Source of the DNA: Paracentrotus lividus
Taxonomy: Eukaryota; Echinodermata; Echinoidea; Camarodonta; Echinidae
Assembly (NCBI GenBank): GCA_940671915.1
Contig: CALNVZ010003426.1
Location: 39,551,490 to 39,615,489, forward strand
Direction: 5' to 3'
Length of the DNA: 64,000 nucleotides
How positions within the stretch are numbered: position 1 is the stretch's first letter; every line of letters starts with the position of its first letter. A program made the position numbers and the translations under genes. Below are positions 1 to 11,953 of this stretch, piece by piece. The notes under the pieces are model-generated. The model did not search any database and was not told the origin of the DNA. It worked only from the letters and a program-made list of their open reading frames with translations.

Positions 1-2030
1 TAAGAAGTGGCACCCCTCTGCTGGTCTAATCCCATTGAAGGGCTCAGTTCATTAAGGAAAGGATTATCCACAGGGCTCTTAACACGTTAATCTATTCTGA
101 TAGAGTGTAATATCAGATGATATATTTTGTTCTTTTTCAGAAGAGATGCAGCAAAAAAAGGACATGCGAATGTTACCAATTGACGACGGTTAATGAACAG
201 CCTTCCATACTGTCCAGAAAAAGACGAAGTTTTTATTTGTTCTAGTAACCTTTGCTTTTGTAACTATCTGGCAAACAATATATTATCTCTCCCCGTGCCA
301 CACACAAAACATAATTTCTCTTCATGAATTAATCCACTCATCTCTCAACATTCAATATCTAAATTCTGCAAATTTTCCTATTACTCCATATTCCCTCTGT
401 TTCTCCATCCCTCATTGACAACATGTGTGAGCAAATATATCAAAATTGGTCACAACACTGATAATAAACACAAAATACGCTATACTGCCACTGCAGTGAA
501 ATCATTATATTCAAACAGACAGACGAGGGAAAGTACTTCTGTAGGCAAAACGTCTCTAATAAAGTGACCTGGTGCATTACCAACGCAGCACAAAGACACA
601 ATATCCTCTGCCCCCCATTTGCAACAGAGTTCACCAACAGTGTCATCGCACAAACAATGAATAGATTATAGACTGTGGATGAAATGATGTAGTGCGATAT
701 TGATAATCCCAGTGAACTTTTTCACTCTCATAAAACCCCAGATATGTGCCTACAAGCAGACTCAATGGAGGGAAGCCTGACAGTAATTGGAGTTTTATGC
801 AATGAACTTGAGAGCTTTGCTGGTCTTCTTTGATAATATTCTTTTATTAGTTCAGTTTTTTAAACAACAATACACATGGAAAGTAAATTGACTGGCTACG
901 TTTTTTTTAAATTCTAGGATGAAAGAATATAAAAAGCCCTATTATCCAAAAACAGACATATAGGCCACTACGTTTAAGAGAATTTTTTTCAACAATTTCG
1001 CGAGTCCATCTTTGCGAAAATTTCTACTCATTACAAGGTATTATAGAAATGAAAACATGTCCAGAATGTCAAAATTATTCACCGTATATTTCCTTAGTAG
1101 TCCAAATTGCGATAATCAAGTATGGCGAAATATTGGCGTAATAGGCCTACATGTATAGTGAGTTGATAAGGAATGCTTGTTTTAATTCAGTTTAAATAAG
1201 GTACATGTAATTCACAAAACCGGTCAAGGACTGGACTGGTAAGCGGCAATGGTGTTTCCTTGGGGCATCTTAAAGATGAAATGGAGTTATCAATTTCTTC
1301 AAATAGCCCTTAAGAGCTATGAAAGTAACTAAATATAGCCGGCAACATCTGCTCCAGAGGTAAAATTACAGTTTCCTCTTGAAAAATAATTGTCATCCAT
1401 GGAATTGTTCACATTAGGTCAGTATTAAAAACAGCATTGTCCAGAACTTTTTAAATAAGTCCCCCCATTTAGGGTTTATGGACTTTGCTCCAGTAACAAT
1501 GCTTCAAGGTCATCCTTTAACACTGTATTCGTGAAATTTGCAGTACAATTCACGAAAAAAGCGGTCAATGCGCGAATTTAAAAACAAGCAAATACATAGG
1601 CATGATTTCCAAATTCGTGTACTTGAATGGGTTTCAATGCGAGCCTTACAGAACATTGCAGCGCGAATTTAAGAAACCAGTGACCATGTTTTGAGACACT
1701 CAGCACTCAACAATCGAGCAATTCGTCGCCGGAGCTAATGTCATTTCCGCATGAAAACAGGGGCCGCTGCCATGGGAGCCCCACTTTTTTGCAGAAACAT
1801 GTACACAAATGTAAAATTACCACAGAGTTTTTTTTATTTTTAGCCTGTTCAGTCCACCCCACAATTTTAGCTCAGCCCCTCCTCATTCAAAAACGCTTCC
1901 TCAGCCCCCTGTTTTAAAGGACATGACATAATGAACGTGTTCATAACTGAGAAGTTAACATAAAACTTATGTCTTTATAAACATGTAGTTGGAGCACGAA
2001 TGATATAATTATTATCAGGATAGAAAGACA
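1..2030. other. AT-rich stretch, no gene recognised
   Basis: No open frame with family resemblance and no inverted-repeat element is visible. The palindromic word TAGGCCTACATGTA occurs at 1142-1155. Around 1520-1680 there is degenerate repetition of a GCGAATTTAA-like word, probably an eroded dispersed repeat. A polypyrimidine-AG acceptor-like site near 125-140 precedes a 34-codon open stretch, but this is too short to call an exon. Confidence 0.6.
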
Positions 2031-2034
2031 TTAA

Positions 2035-2613
2035 AGGGGAATCCAAACCAAGGAGAGAATCAAACTTAACAGGAAAGAGGAAAATGGAAGAGCAACTAAA
2101 AAGTTTCATCAAATCGATGATAAAATAAGAGAGTTGGAAGTTTGAAAAGTCTAGTTTGTTCCTTCTATGGGATCCTCAAATTGGCAACATCGCTTCAAAA
2201 AATGGCCGATCTCATGGACAACTCTCCATTCCATTTTGTACCAAATTTTCAAATTTTCCACAATTTTCTTTTCAAAATTTGTCCTTCTTTACTTCCCCTC
2301 CTTGAAGCTCAGAAAATACTGTCAAATGGGAAATATTATATATTCACACAACATATGTGTGAGCTCAGAAGGAGGTAAGATAATAATTTCGAAAGGAAGG
2401 GGACATATCTGAAATTTGTGTACAAAGTGGGATTTTGCCATGAGATCGCCATTGAAGCCGATGATGGCCAATGAGGACCCCATAAAGAAGGAACAACTGA
2501 CTTTGCAAACTTCCAGACTCTATTTATAGACCGATTTGATGAAACTCTTTTAGAATTGCGTCTCTCATCTTTCCTCTTCCTATAGGCTTGTTCTCTCCTG
2601 GTTGGATTCCCCT
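2035..2613. mobile_element. TTAA-flanked foldback MITE with arms of about 250 bp
   Basis: The sequence from 2035 reads AGGGGAATCCAAACCAAGGA. The reverse complement from 2613 reads AGGGGAATCCAACCAGGAGA. The two arms stay alignable for roughly 250 bp each with scattered mismatches, so the 579-bp unit is close to one large palindrome. TTAA lies directly outside both ends (2031-2034 and 2614-2617), the target duplication typical of piggyBac-type transposases. There is no transposase coding capacity, so this is a non-autonomous element. The open frame across 2336-2767 on the minus strand is a by-product of the right arm. Assignment to piggyBac rests on TTAA alone. Confidence 0.85.
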
Positions 2614-2617
2614 TTAA

Positions 2618-5600
2618 CCCTGATGAATTTAGAGCATATATTGTCATTTTTAATTTTCGGAAAGATTCATCCTTTGTTATGACGGAAATTAAGATCAATG
2701 GCAAACAGGTGATCAGGAACAGGAAACAACAATTGTAAGATCTTTCTTGGCAAGTGCACAAGGCCAAACTTTAAAAGTTAGGCATAAGAGAGAAGATCGC
2801 AGTTCACACCCAATCTTCAAGATACGCCCAAATCATATTCATTAATTCCCATAGGTACTGCCATTTGCAAGTGCTACTTAAACTGGGTGGTCCAAGTAAT
2901 ATGAACTGGTAAGCCTTTGTTCTCAAATTGGCTCTGTCAATGAACATATTGATCTAACCCAACAAAAAATACCAAGCAATCTAATCGATGTGGACTTATA
3001 CGGGGATGTGCTAAAAACAACAAAACAGCTTATGCTCTCATTCGGTTCTGGTGGTGCAATAACGACCCTAAACGGTAACGCTAACCCGTACAAAAAAAGA
3101 GAAAAGCCATATTGCTAGCATGATTCCACAACCAACTATAGACACAGGTTCTGGTGTAACACACCCCCCCCTGAACAACACCCCACACAAAAAGCTACCA
3201 GCTAACATTCCTGACGGTAGTTTGTCCATGGGTTATTTCCAGGGAGTGTTATTCTGAGTAACGTCTTCTCATCTTTGGGAGCCCCGTAAAATGTAAAAAT
3301 ACAGCTATCTGCATTAAAATCAATTTATAAAATATTCTCAAGAGAAAAAAAAAGAAATGGAGAATGAGAATGATGATAGATATTAAATGTGAAAAGGGCT
3401 TTCATCTCTTTCATGCTTTCCTTAGAATCTCTGCGTCGCATTGGAGTGAAGCCTGTTGGAATTCTGGGGTTTTTTGACCCCTTTCCAATACTGCTGTCAC
3501 TATGAATTGCCGACAAAGTTTAACATCAATATCAAATCCTGTTACTAGTTCACTTTATGTGTTCTGTAGTGGATAAAGCCTAACAATTTATTTTGATACA
3601 TATATGAGCTTTATGAAAACATTTTCGCCCTCAATTACGGCTTACAGCTATGAATAATACAAAATTCACATTTGAAAACACAACATCCTCTCTTGATTCC
3701 ACTTTAATTTAATTCATTTCATATGTATTTTTTTCCTCTCAGATTGATGGCATGTGATGTGTTTGATCTTGTCATTGTATGCTTTACATGTATGTACCTG
3801 TGTAACAGTTTCTTGTTCTAAATATTTAATTATATTTATGTTTATGAATAATATGGAATACATGTAAAGAGCTTTTGAACAGTTTAACTTGAATAATTAG
3901 GTACTCTATAATCAAGATGTCCTCCATATAAGGGATCCTATAGGCAATAGCCATATATATTGCAGGTAAATTATATCAAGCCATTATACTTGCCCGAGTA
4001 GAACAGTCAATAGAGGGTATTTTACACCACTAGTCCTGTATAGTAGAACAATTTACAGTCAAGCTTGAACTGCAACGTTGTCAATACCCCACCCTGTGAC
4101 AGTTTAAGACATATAACTGTGTTTTACAAGCCTAGAGCTCACAGGTTTGTTGGTTCCTCCTAGGGGAATCTCAAATTGGTCCTTTTCCAAGATGAAGAGA
4201 ACGTTGAGGAACAATCAGATCCTCTTCATAGTATCTATTAACAGCATCCATGTTAAGGTTATTTGCTCAAATACTTTTTCAATAAAAATTGTGTCTTTTT
4301 CAGGGTGGATTGCTTTTTGTTAGCTTTGTTGTTTTTTTGATTTCACCTCAACTGTGGCAAAGTCTTTTTTTGTTTACATTGTGGTAAACATGCCACCATG
4401 TTTATCAAAGCGTAAACACTACCACACAAAATAAATGTTACTGAAGATCAGGAGAAAGTTCTCTTTCAAAATATTATACTCTGGGGTAATAAAGTTTTTC
4501 TTCTTCTTTTAAATGACAATTTTTTAAAGTGTTAAGTTTTTTTTTTTACTCACTGGTAGAAGAGGAATCAAGAACAAGAAAGGGAAAGAGAGATGAGAAA
4601 GGGAGAAAGAGAAACAGAGAGGGGGATAGGAAAAAGGATGAGGAAAGGGATATAATCGAAAGATAGAAGACAAGAGCAAAAAGATGGAAGAGAGACTATT
4701 CTGAAAGGACAGAGGTGAAGGGTACCAATACAATTTTCCAAGTTGGCAAATTGTGTCATCCTGTTTTCAGCTGTGGAAACCAGGTGGAGGGGGGCAGATA
4801 AGGGCCCTGCCCAGGCAAGGGTTCATCGCGCGCTAGGTCATGATACCAATTCACAGTACAGGGCATGATTTTAGGAAGGATTAGCTTGATATAGGTTAAG
4901 CATGGTAGAAGTCAGGGGGCAGCATGGAGGAAAGAGAGGAAGAGAGGTGCAAGAGGGTGTCAATGAGGGGCTACGAGGGGAGGGGGGGGTAATATGACCA
5001 TTATATCTTAAATTGATTTAATGATCTATATGTTTCAAAGAGCCCTAGGGAATAATTTAAGGGAACAAGAGACCAGTGCAATGTCAAGGGGGATTTTTGA
5101 GTTTAATGGCGAAGATTATTTAGTTTCATTACATCACCACCCCCCTATATCTATCAGAACTTTATCATGGCTAGGAGATAAAAAAAGCTGACATAGGTGT
5201 GGCTTCTACAAATTGCAAGGTATGAAACTATAGGCCTATGCAATTATAAATTTATAATTTCATATATACATTGTCTCCTTAAATAGAATGAGAGTAATTA
5301 ATGATTCACACGATTTGAAAAGTAATACAAAATTTCAAATGCCATTGCTAAAAGTAACAAGAGTCAAGTTTGGTGTCTGTGAGGATGGGGAGGGGTACAT
5401 TAGAGGGGCCCCTAACTATGCTGACATTTTTTTAAAATAGATTGGCGAATTTTGGAGAACCGCTGAGTGAACTCTGCTATACCTTATTTTAGGACTCAAC
5501 TGGATGCGTAACAGACAGGAGAAAAATGCAAGCCTGATGTTTTATGCTGATCATGCTTAAAACTATTTGGATAAAACTCTTAGCGTAAGCTCAGCTGGTT

Positions 5601-6104
5601 AATACTGAAACCTATGGTCATGGTCACGGTTAAGAAAGTCTCAAAGGTTATTAACGGATGCATGGTTCAGAATATTATCAACAGGAATGAATGAGAAAGA
5701 GGGGAAAAGAGAAAGAGTGGAGAGACAGAGAGGGGGCAGAGAGTACATAGAAAGAGTGGCAAATAGCCCAGGAAAGAAAAGATTTTCGATCCGTTGAGAG
5801 ATGGCTCGAACGAAGTGCATACCATATCATCTATAGTGTCTAGTTGGAAGCAGAGAGACTTGTGTGACGTAAATGTAAAATGCTAACTGTTGTGTAAGTT
5901 GAAAAGGGGCCTTCTTTGTTCTCAATGTGACTGCAGTCTAAGACATGCATCAGTTCTTTGAGTACAAGAAATGTCTTCCCATTAGTAAAAAATAGATAGG
6001 GCCTACAATTTCCAAATTCATAATATGTAAAAATATGATTGTTCTATAGGATAAATACCGCCCCTATCGGCATAAAGAGCAAAAAATAAAGTCCCTATTG
6101 ACAC
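2618..6104. other. Unique AT-rich DNA with purine-rich tracts
   Basis: No gene or bounded element was recognised. Simple purine-rich tracts occur at about 4556-4705, 4920-4992 and 5690-5762. A C-run sits near 3163 and a G-run near 4981. The rest is AT-rich without repeats I could pair within the window. Confidence 0.6.
4556..4705. repeat. Purine-rich low-complexity tract (GAGAAAG-like)
   Basis: About 150 bp consist almost entirely of A and G with irregular GAGA and GGAAAG words. The serine/leucine/phenylalanine-rich frames on the opposite strand are artefacts of this composition. Confidence 0.8.
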
Positions 6105-6656
6105 AGTTCTACGAAATCCTCACAAAAAGTTTTCGCAAGATAGACTTTGGCCATGATAACTTTTCGGGTACACTTTAGGTTATTCTGAAATATTACCATG
6201 ACCTTGGAAAAACAAAAATAAATTTATTCCCTTTTTTTTAAAAATTTTGATGATCTCTAACCTTGTAGATGATAGTATGTTCATGCTTCAATGCACAGAA
6301 TATCAGAATATGGAGAAAGTAAAAGTTAAATGTTGCAAAAATGCATTTACAAACGGAAGTTTCGCAACTCGAATTGAGGCTCGATAACTTATGGGTGTAT
6401 TTTCCTAATTTTATTGAAATTTAGACCATTTCACAGATAATTTATTCTTCTTTTCAATGACACCCTAATTGGTAACGGATAAGTGGTCCGCATGCACAGT
6501 ACAAATCTGAATGTTAGACAAGTCAAAGTTAAATGTTGCAAATTGAATGCCATTGTGAGTATAATCTGTCTGTTGCGGGTAAAACAATTGCATTTCGCAA
6601 CTTTCACATTTTTACTGTTGCCATAATTCGTGAGTTATGTCATTTACATAAGAGTA

Positions 6657-6765
6657 GCGTTCACACGGGTAGGCCTTAACTCCAAAGTTAACTCAAGTTA
6701 TCTTAAGAACATAGTCCTTAAGGATAACTTGGAGTTTTAACTTAGAGTAAGGCCCGTGTGAAACG
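6657..6765. mobile_element. Small palindromic MITE with CGTTCACACGGG ends
   Basis: The left half begins GTAGCGTTCACACGGG. The right half, read in reverse complement, begins AAGTCGTTTCACACGGGCC. The two halves can pair almost throughout, including CTTAACTCC and AGTTATCTTAAG-like words, leaving a very short loop. At about 110 bp it has no coding capacity. It lies inside the larger foldback, so it either inserted there or forms its centre. Confidence 0.65.
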
Positions 6766-7130
6766 ACTTGGTGTTTAATGTTCTCAGAGGACACAACTGT
6801 GTTTATGTTCTCAGACAGATCTTAGGTTACAGGAACTTAACTCCAGTAACTCCCAAGTAACTCAAGCGGTGGGTGGTCCCCGATCCGCGTATTTACCGGT
6901 GACGATTCAGCTTAGAGTTAGTGTCTCGAGGACAAGAGTGACCTACCCTGCATAAGTTAAACTTCCGGCCCACTGGAGCGACGTAGGGAAATGAAAGTTG
7001 CGCGCTGCTACCTACAACTTCTCCGTCACGAGCCGCTCGCTGTCCTCGAGGGACACTGTTCTCGAGGACATAGCACCCCGTTAACGTAACCTCGGGAAAC
7101 AAAGCCGCGTGTTAAATTCTAAAGTACTGT
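6766..7130. other. CpG-rich segment inside the foldback element
   Basis: The segment is clearly richer in C+G and CpG than its surroundings. It carries a repeated CTCGAGGACA-like word (near 6925, 7045 and 7060) in both orientations. No coding frame of interest was seen. It probably belongs to the surrounding mobile element. Confidence 0.4.
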
Positions 7131-7725
7131 CTAGAGACTAAAACCCGAGCCGTTGAACAAACTAATGTAAATTGCAAAGTAGGGTCAATAAAAAGAAGAA
7201 TAAATGACCTTTTTAATGCTATAAAACTGACAATTAATCCCCACATTAAAATGTATCATGTTCAAGTTGTTACAGAAATTTAAACTGAAAAAATTATCTC
7301 GCTTTGTCATGTATTCAGGTGGTATTCAAGGGGTTCTTGGACCCAGGCATGACATCACAATGACAAATAAAGGATCAATCAACAGAGGAATATATCTTGA
7401 AGACAATGGATAAAATTTAAATAAAATTAGAAAAATCCCTTAGTTATCAGGACCTAAAGTCAGTTGCAGACTTCAACGTGATCAGTAAAATGCATTTTAC
7501 AACATTTGACTTTTTTAACTGTCTCCATATTCTGATGAATTCTGTGCATGAAGCATATACAATCATTACAAATAGGAAACAATAAAAAGGGGAATAAATT
7601 TCTTTTCCAATGAGTAATGAATATCAGGAACTAAAGCTGTACCTGAAAAAGATATCATGGCCGCAGAATTCCGATTCGAAACTTTTTGTGAGGGGGTTAG
7701 TTGAACAGAACACATAAATTATCAT

Positions 7726-8298
7726 CCCAAAAGGTGCCACCATATCTTGTTGCAGACTTCTTATTTTCTCAATGAGTTTTAGTATAAATAGGTCTAAATT
7801 TTTTTTTTTTTTCATGTTTGTCAATATAAGCATCAAAACAGAAAAGACTCATAATCCATACTGAATGCACTTGTAAATCGTCTGGTCCATTTGACTCCAC
7901 ACATTCAAATGTTTTCAAAAACTGAATGTGTTCATATATAAAGTAGTAGGAATATCAACATTTCAAGACAGTGAAAGCCTATGAAATTGATTTACGAAGG
8001 ACAAAATCTTCAACCCAAGTAGACAGGCAAACAGAAAGATGTGAGTGTTTATGAAGCAAAGATGAATAAGCAATTCATTGCATCTACCAATGTTACGAGA
8101 GTTTTAAAGATATTTATTTCAAATTATGCAAGAGAAAGGCATATTGATCTGATACAAGAACCATGTGGAAGATAAAATTTACAAATGTCTTGCAGGTGAA
8201 GGGTAACATACAGTAGATCAAAAAAAGTTTTTCCCCCTGAAAATCTCCGGTTGAAGGTTTACTAGCAAACGAACTTGATGAACAGTGAGAAGCCCTTC
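7726..8298. other. AT-rich stretch, no gene recognised
   Basis: The only distinctive feature is a poly-T tract at about 7798-7813. Short frames in this interval show no family resemblance. Confidence 0.6.
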
Positions 8299-8301
8299 TA
8301 A

Positions 8302-8788
8302 GGGTGTGTTCAATGTCCATTTTGAAATTTAAAACGCAACATGAATCATGAACAGAATGCAATTACAAAACACAGAATCACAAGACGCGAACAGGCGACA
8401 CAACGCGTCAGTGTCGAAAATTTAAAGCTGATTATATGTCCATCGTCTTTAAATTCCCCGCTCTCAAAAACAAACATCTGTGATTTTTGCACTGCACTGG
8501 AAGCTTCCACTGCGCAGAGCACATTTAAAGACGTTTGAAAACTGAATTGTGTTCCAGTGTCGCATTTTGTTGCATTCACGATGCTCATGCTGGTGGTGCT
8601 TCAAAACACATATTTTCTGGCGTTTAAATTTTCCTCGATGGAGATCTGAAACACGTTTACTTTTATGACCGGGAATGGGGACAATGAACACCCCACTTTT
8701 TTCTCTTTATTATCAGCGTTTTGTTATTGCGTTTGTATGCGTGATTCATGTTGGCGTTTAAAATTTGAAAATCGACATTGAAACACCC
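8302..8788. mobile_element. TAA-flanked MITE with GGGTGTGTTCAATGTC ends
   Basis: The left end reads GGGTGTGTTCAATGTCCATT. The right end in reverse complement reads GGGTGTTTCAATGTCGATTT. The arms remain alignable for about 90 bp through a CATGAATCA word. TAA stands on both sides (8299-8301 and 8789-8791), a 3-bp TWA target duplication as made by PIF/Harbinger transposases. The 487-bp interior has no transposase. Superfamily is inferred from the target duplication only. Confidence 0.8.
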
Positions 8789-8791
8789 TAA

Positions 8792-9331
8792 GATTGATGG
8801 TCTAGCAGACAAGATCTTTCAAGCCAAGTAAGACAGTTTACAGAGCCAAGGTGTTGTGAGTTTACATAGCGCTGACATGAAGCTACAAGATTGATAGCTT
8901 AACGACATGAATGATTAATGTGAGACCCCTTCTGTGTTTCAACCCATGACTTCTATCTAAATATTCATTCAAAAAGAGAGAAGTCATAACAAGACAGATA
9001 ACATCTGTAACCCCTGTAATAACATAGTGTTAATTCATGAGCTTCTCTCCTACTCATCTACAAAGTGCCTATCCTTGTAAGGGTATGACTTCTAGGTGTT
9101 ATTTTTTTTTATACAGAGTCATATGGGAAAATTAGAGCATATGGGTCATGGACTTTCTAAAATCTTTTATCTGGAACACTTGATACATTTTTTTTCTCCC
9201 TGAAATGGTTACATTCCATTTTAGACATAAACAATAAATGACACTGAAATCATGAAATGAGAGATTTATCACATAATGTTACCATGGTATTTCAATGACA
9301 CACTTTCCATTGACCCATTTTTTATGATTAT
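8792..9331. other. AT-rich stretch, no gene recognised
   Basis: No open frame of interest, no pairable inverted repeat and no tandem repeat were seen. A short poly-T occurs near 9102. Confidence 0.6.
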
Positions 9332-9925
9332 TTTTTCCCCTGCTGGTTCACTCTGTACAGTGGTAGGAGGTGTCTATATGACTTTGTGGTGATCACTTGC
9401 AATGAGACTGATTTGAGACTAGTTTGGAACAGGTTTGAGACGGTTTTGAGACTAGTCTCGGAGACGTCTCAGCAATGTCTCATGAATCATGGGAAATCAA
9501 ACAGTGCTATAAAACATGTATCTACAACAATGTTATGTGGGGGTTTTCCGTCACGGAGATGTACGAAACATTTATTTGTGACTCTGAGTGTCCGAGTAGC
9601 AGAGATGTCTGAGAAGTGATGATACCATTCGCACCTTTAGTCTTCTGAGGAAAAAAACAAAAATTAATCTTTGTCAGAACTAATAAAATGTTGAAGGAGC
9701 AGTACACAATGCGGCTTTCACTTTAGTTTACAGATCACCAACTTTTGTTATTATTCTTCGTGTTTGCTGGACCACTCTGTACAATGGCCGGGATGTCTTT
9801 ATGACTCTTGTCTTCTGAGAAAAAAAAGAAATTTATCTGTGTCAGAACTAATAAGATTTTTGAAGGAGCAATACACATGTTCTCTCACTTTAGTTCACAG
9901 GTGACCGACTTTTGGTTTATCTTCA
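9332..9925 (+). repeat. Tandem duplication (unit about 170 bp), first copy split by a MITE
   Basis: The first copy runs 9332-9385 and resumes at 9635-9752. The second copy is 9753-9925. Both share CACTCTGTACA, then a TATGACT word, then GTCTTCTGAG followed by an A-run, then GTCAGAACTAATAA and a final CACTTTAGTT word. Only the first copy is interrupted, by the element at 9386-9634, so the second copy records the empty site. Confidence 0.75.
9386..9634. mobile_element. MITE of the GAGACGTCTC group, inserted in a tandem repeat
   Basis: The insertion of 249 bp is defined by comparison with the uninterrupted second repeat copy. CTTT occurs on both sides (9382-9385 and 9635-9638), a likely 4-bp target duplication. 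The ends are weakly inverted (GGTGATCACTT against ATGGTATCATCACTT). Inside are words of the kind GAGACTGATTTGAGACTAG and the palindrome GAGACGTCTC. The element near 28.1 kb shares these features. No coding capacity. Confidence 0.7.
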
Positions 9926-10066
9926 ACTCGCATTATCAGATATCGTTTTAAAGAGCTAGGGCAGAATTTATCTAGATTAAAGGCCTGTTCTGGCTCACAA
10001 TAGCCAAGTTACAATAGGGCATCTTATCGTGACTCTAATTCTTTCACTTTGATATAATCACCATCA

Positions 10067-10137
10067 TTATCTCATCATCAATCATTATAATCATCATCAT
10101 CATCAAATCATCATCACAATCATTACACCACCATCAT
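10067..10137. repeat. Imperfect (ATC)n microsatellite
   Basis: About 70 bp of ATCATC/ATCATT repetition with interruptions. Confidence 0.85.
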
Positions 10138-11005
10138 GCTTTGGATGCATTACAAGTATCATTGGTGTCCTGAATTACATTTTTTTAATAAGTGTTGTCC
10201 ATGACTGCTGCTGAATAAATGTATTAATCTTTTTCTGTTTGGCAAACATTATGTTTATGAAGTAGGCTCTAGTATTTTGACAATTATCAATCTACTTTTT
10301 AATTAATTCATATACCTCATTGTATCCTATTTTACTTTCGTTATGAAAAAATGGAACTTATATGAGAATGCAAAAACAAAATTGAAATCCAATAAAAAAT
10401 CAAATAAAAAAAAATCCTTGAAATTAAGAGCCAAATACAATATAATCTGCTGATAAAAAGCAATAAAGTATTATGCCAACATCATGCATTATTTACCCAT
10501 CTTTATCGTTACGTACTACAGTTTTCTTTACTATTATTTTTTTTTTTTCTTTCATTTTTTTTTTTTACATATTGGCCGATTCACAAGACCTACTTCTGAA
10601 TCACAGGCTACTTAAATATAAACACTTGGCCTAAATAACTGGTTGATTAGTATGGTAACAACCGGTACATTAATCACATGTAATCAGGACATCTCATAAT
10701 TGCTTATCTATCGCCACGTTCCCGCTTTTTACTCACTGACATCTCCTAATTTTTAAGGTGGTTTCAATATTTGTTACATCCCTGTAAAATAGGTCAATAC
10801 TTTTGTGAAAATGAACATTGATCGAGGTGTGACAATGTTAAAAACAATATGTACACAAAATGAGTATGAAAATAGTTTTTCTAAATCTTATTACAACAAT
10901 TTACGATAAGTAGCTATTCGATTTGTGGATTATTTACGTGTACTTCAACATAGTTTTTCATGATACCTTATCATTGTCTTCTCCTTTCTAAATCATCTCT
11001 TTTAC

Positions 11006-11103
11006 TCTCTTCTCTCTCTCTCTCTCTCTCTTCTCTCAACTCTCTCTCTCTCTATCTATCTCTTCCTTCTCTCTCTCTCTCCTCGATCAATCGATCGATA
11101 GAC
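11006..11103. repeat. Compound (CT)n / (CTAT)n microsatellite
   Basis: A run of TC dinucleotides is interrupted by CAAC and CTATCTATC and ends in a GATCAATCGATCGATAGA word. The Ser/Leu-rich frame over it is an artefact. Confidence 0.9.
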
Positions 11104-11199
11104 ACACAAATTCATTTAACCTCCTTTACTTTTTTCACATTCAATTAAAAGTGAGGATGATTACATTACCAAATACAAAAACTTTTCAACTGATACAAC

Positions 11200-11335
11200 A
11201 TCACTTACCTATTTTCATGTGTAGATGGGATGAATCAGATAGTTCAGTTGAGTGTTCCAAAGCAACATGGATGGGAAAGAATAAAGAAAGAAAAGGAAAC
11301 TTCATTAGACATCTGTAGTTTAACAACATTCAAAA
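11200..11335. repeat. Dispersed repeat R3, copy 1
   Basis: About 140 bp share ordered words (ACCTATTTT, GATGAATCA, TTCCAAAGCA, AGAATAAA) with 33445-33590 in the same orientation. On the minus strand each copy ends in a splice-donor-like AATAG/GTAA(G/A)T. The reading frames of the two copies do not agree, however, so a duplicated coding exon is unlikely. The family is not recognised. Confidence 0.55.
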
Positions 11336-11953
11336 ACTATATATTTCATACATTTTAAATCTACTCAAGCACTCTCCCTATCTTTCACTGCAATTTTTGT
11401 CCCACTGTGAGATGCATCAGAATGGCAAATATGTCAGTGATTTTTTGTTGGATGAGCACATGGCCGGAAATATTGCTGGGTAAAAGAATCTCCAATAACC
11501 ATCATCATCACTACACTGTCCAAGTAATTTAGATGGTTACTTTCTCAATGACTTCAACGTAAAAATCTATCATTCATTCCTTTATGTTTTCAATAAAGCA
11601 ATGAAACTTGATCAAATCAATCAAGATATTAATTAAATTGTATCCATACAAAAACTAAAAGGCAGAGAGTGTGATTTTCTTGGAATTTGTACTCCAAAAT
11701 GGTTTCACAGTATTTTTATGCAAGAATATTGTATGTTGCATTTTATTGCCTTGTAACAAGTCCATCCTTACTAGAATAAGAGATTGTTGTGCTTTTAAGC
11801 CAAAGGTTTAAATCTGTGTTGTTTCATAACAAATGGCCCAAGCAAGCATGTCGCTTTTGTTTTTATTAATATTTAATAAAAATAACAATTAATTCAAATT
11901 AAAACCATTCGCTAAGACATGGCCCGATTTGAGATTTAATGAGACATTAACCT
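11336..11953. other. AT-rich stretch, no gene recognised
   Basis: No gene, no bounded element and no tandem repeat were seen. Confidence 0.6.

Larger units (their letters stand above)
6105..7725. mobile_element. Foldback element of about 1.6 kb with internally repetitive arms
   Basis: The left arm (about 6119-6345) and the reverse complement of the right arm (about 7488-7696) align. Both carry CTCACAAAAAGTTT, then GGCCATGATA, then an AAATTTATTCC word, and end near a CAGAATATGGAGA word. Inside the left arm a second diverged unit (about 6390-6600) repeats the same order, so the arm is built of tandem units of about 220 bp. The centre holds a separate small palindrome and a CpG-rich segment. 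The architecture resembles foldback (TU-like) elements known from sea urchins. The outer boundaries and target duplication are uncertain. No transposase is encoded. Confidence 0.6.
9926..11199. other. AT-rich stretch with simple repeats
   Basis: No gene was recognised. The stretch contains an imperfect ATC/ATT trinucleotide tract (10067-10137), poly-T tracts (10536-10568) and a CT/CTAT microsatellite (11006-11103). Confidence 0.6.

Noticed and set aside
141-246. Possible terminal exon (34 codons) after a polypyrimidine-AG
   Set aside because: Too short, no homology, no nearby polyadenylation signal and no partner exon in the window.
2336-2767. 143-codon open frame on the minus strand
   Set aside because: It runs through the right arm of the TTAA foldback; the frame is not shared with the other arm and no protein family is recognisable.
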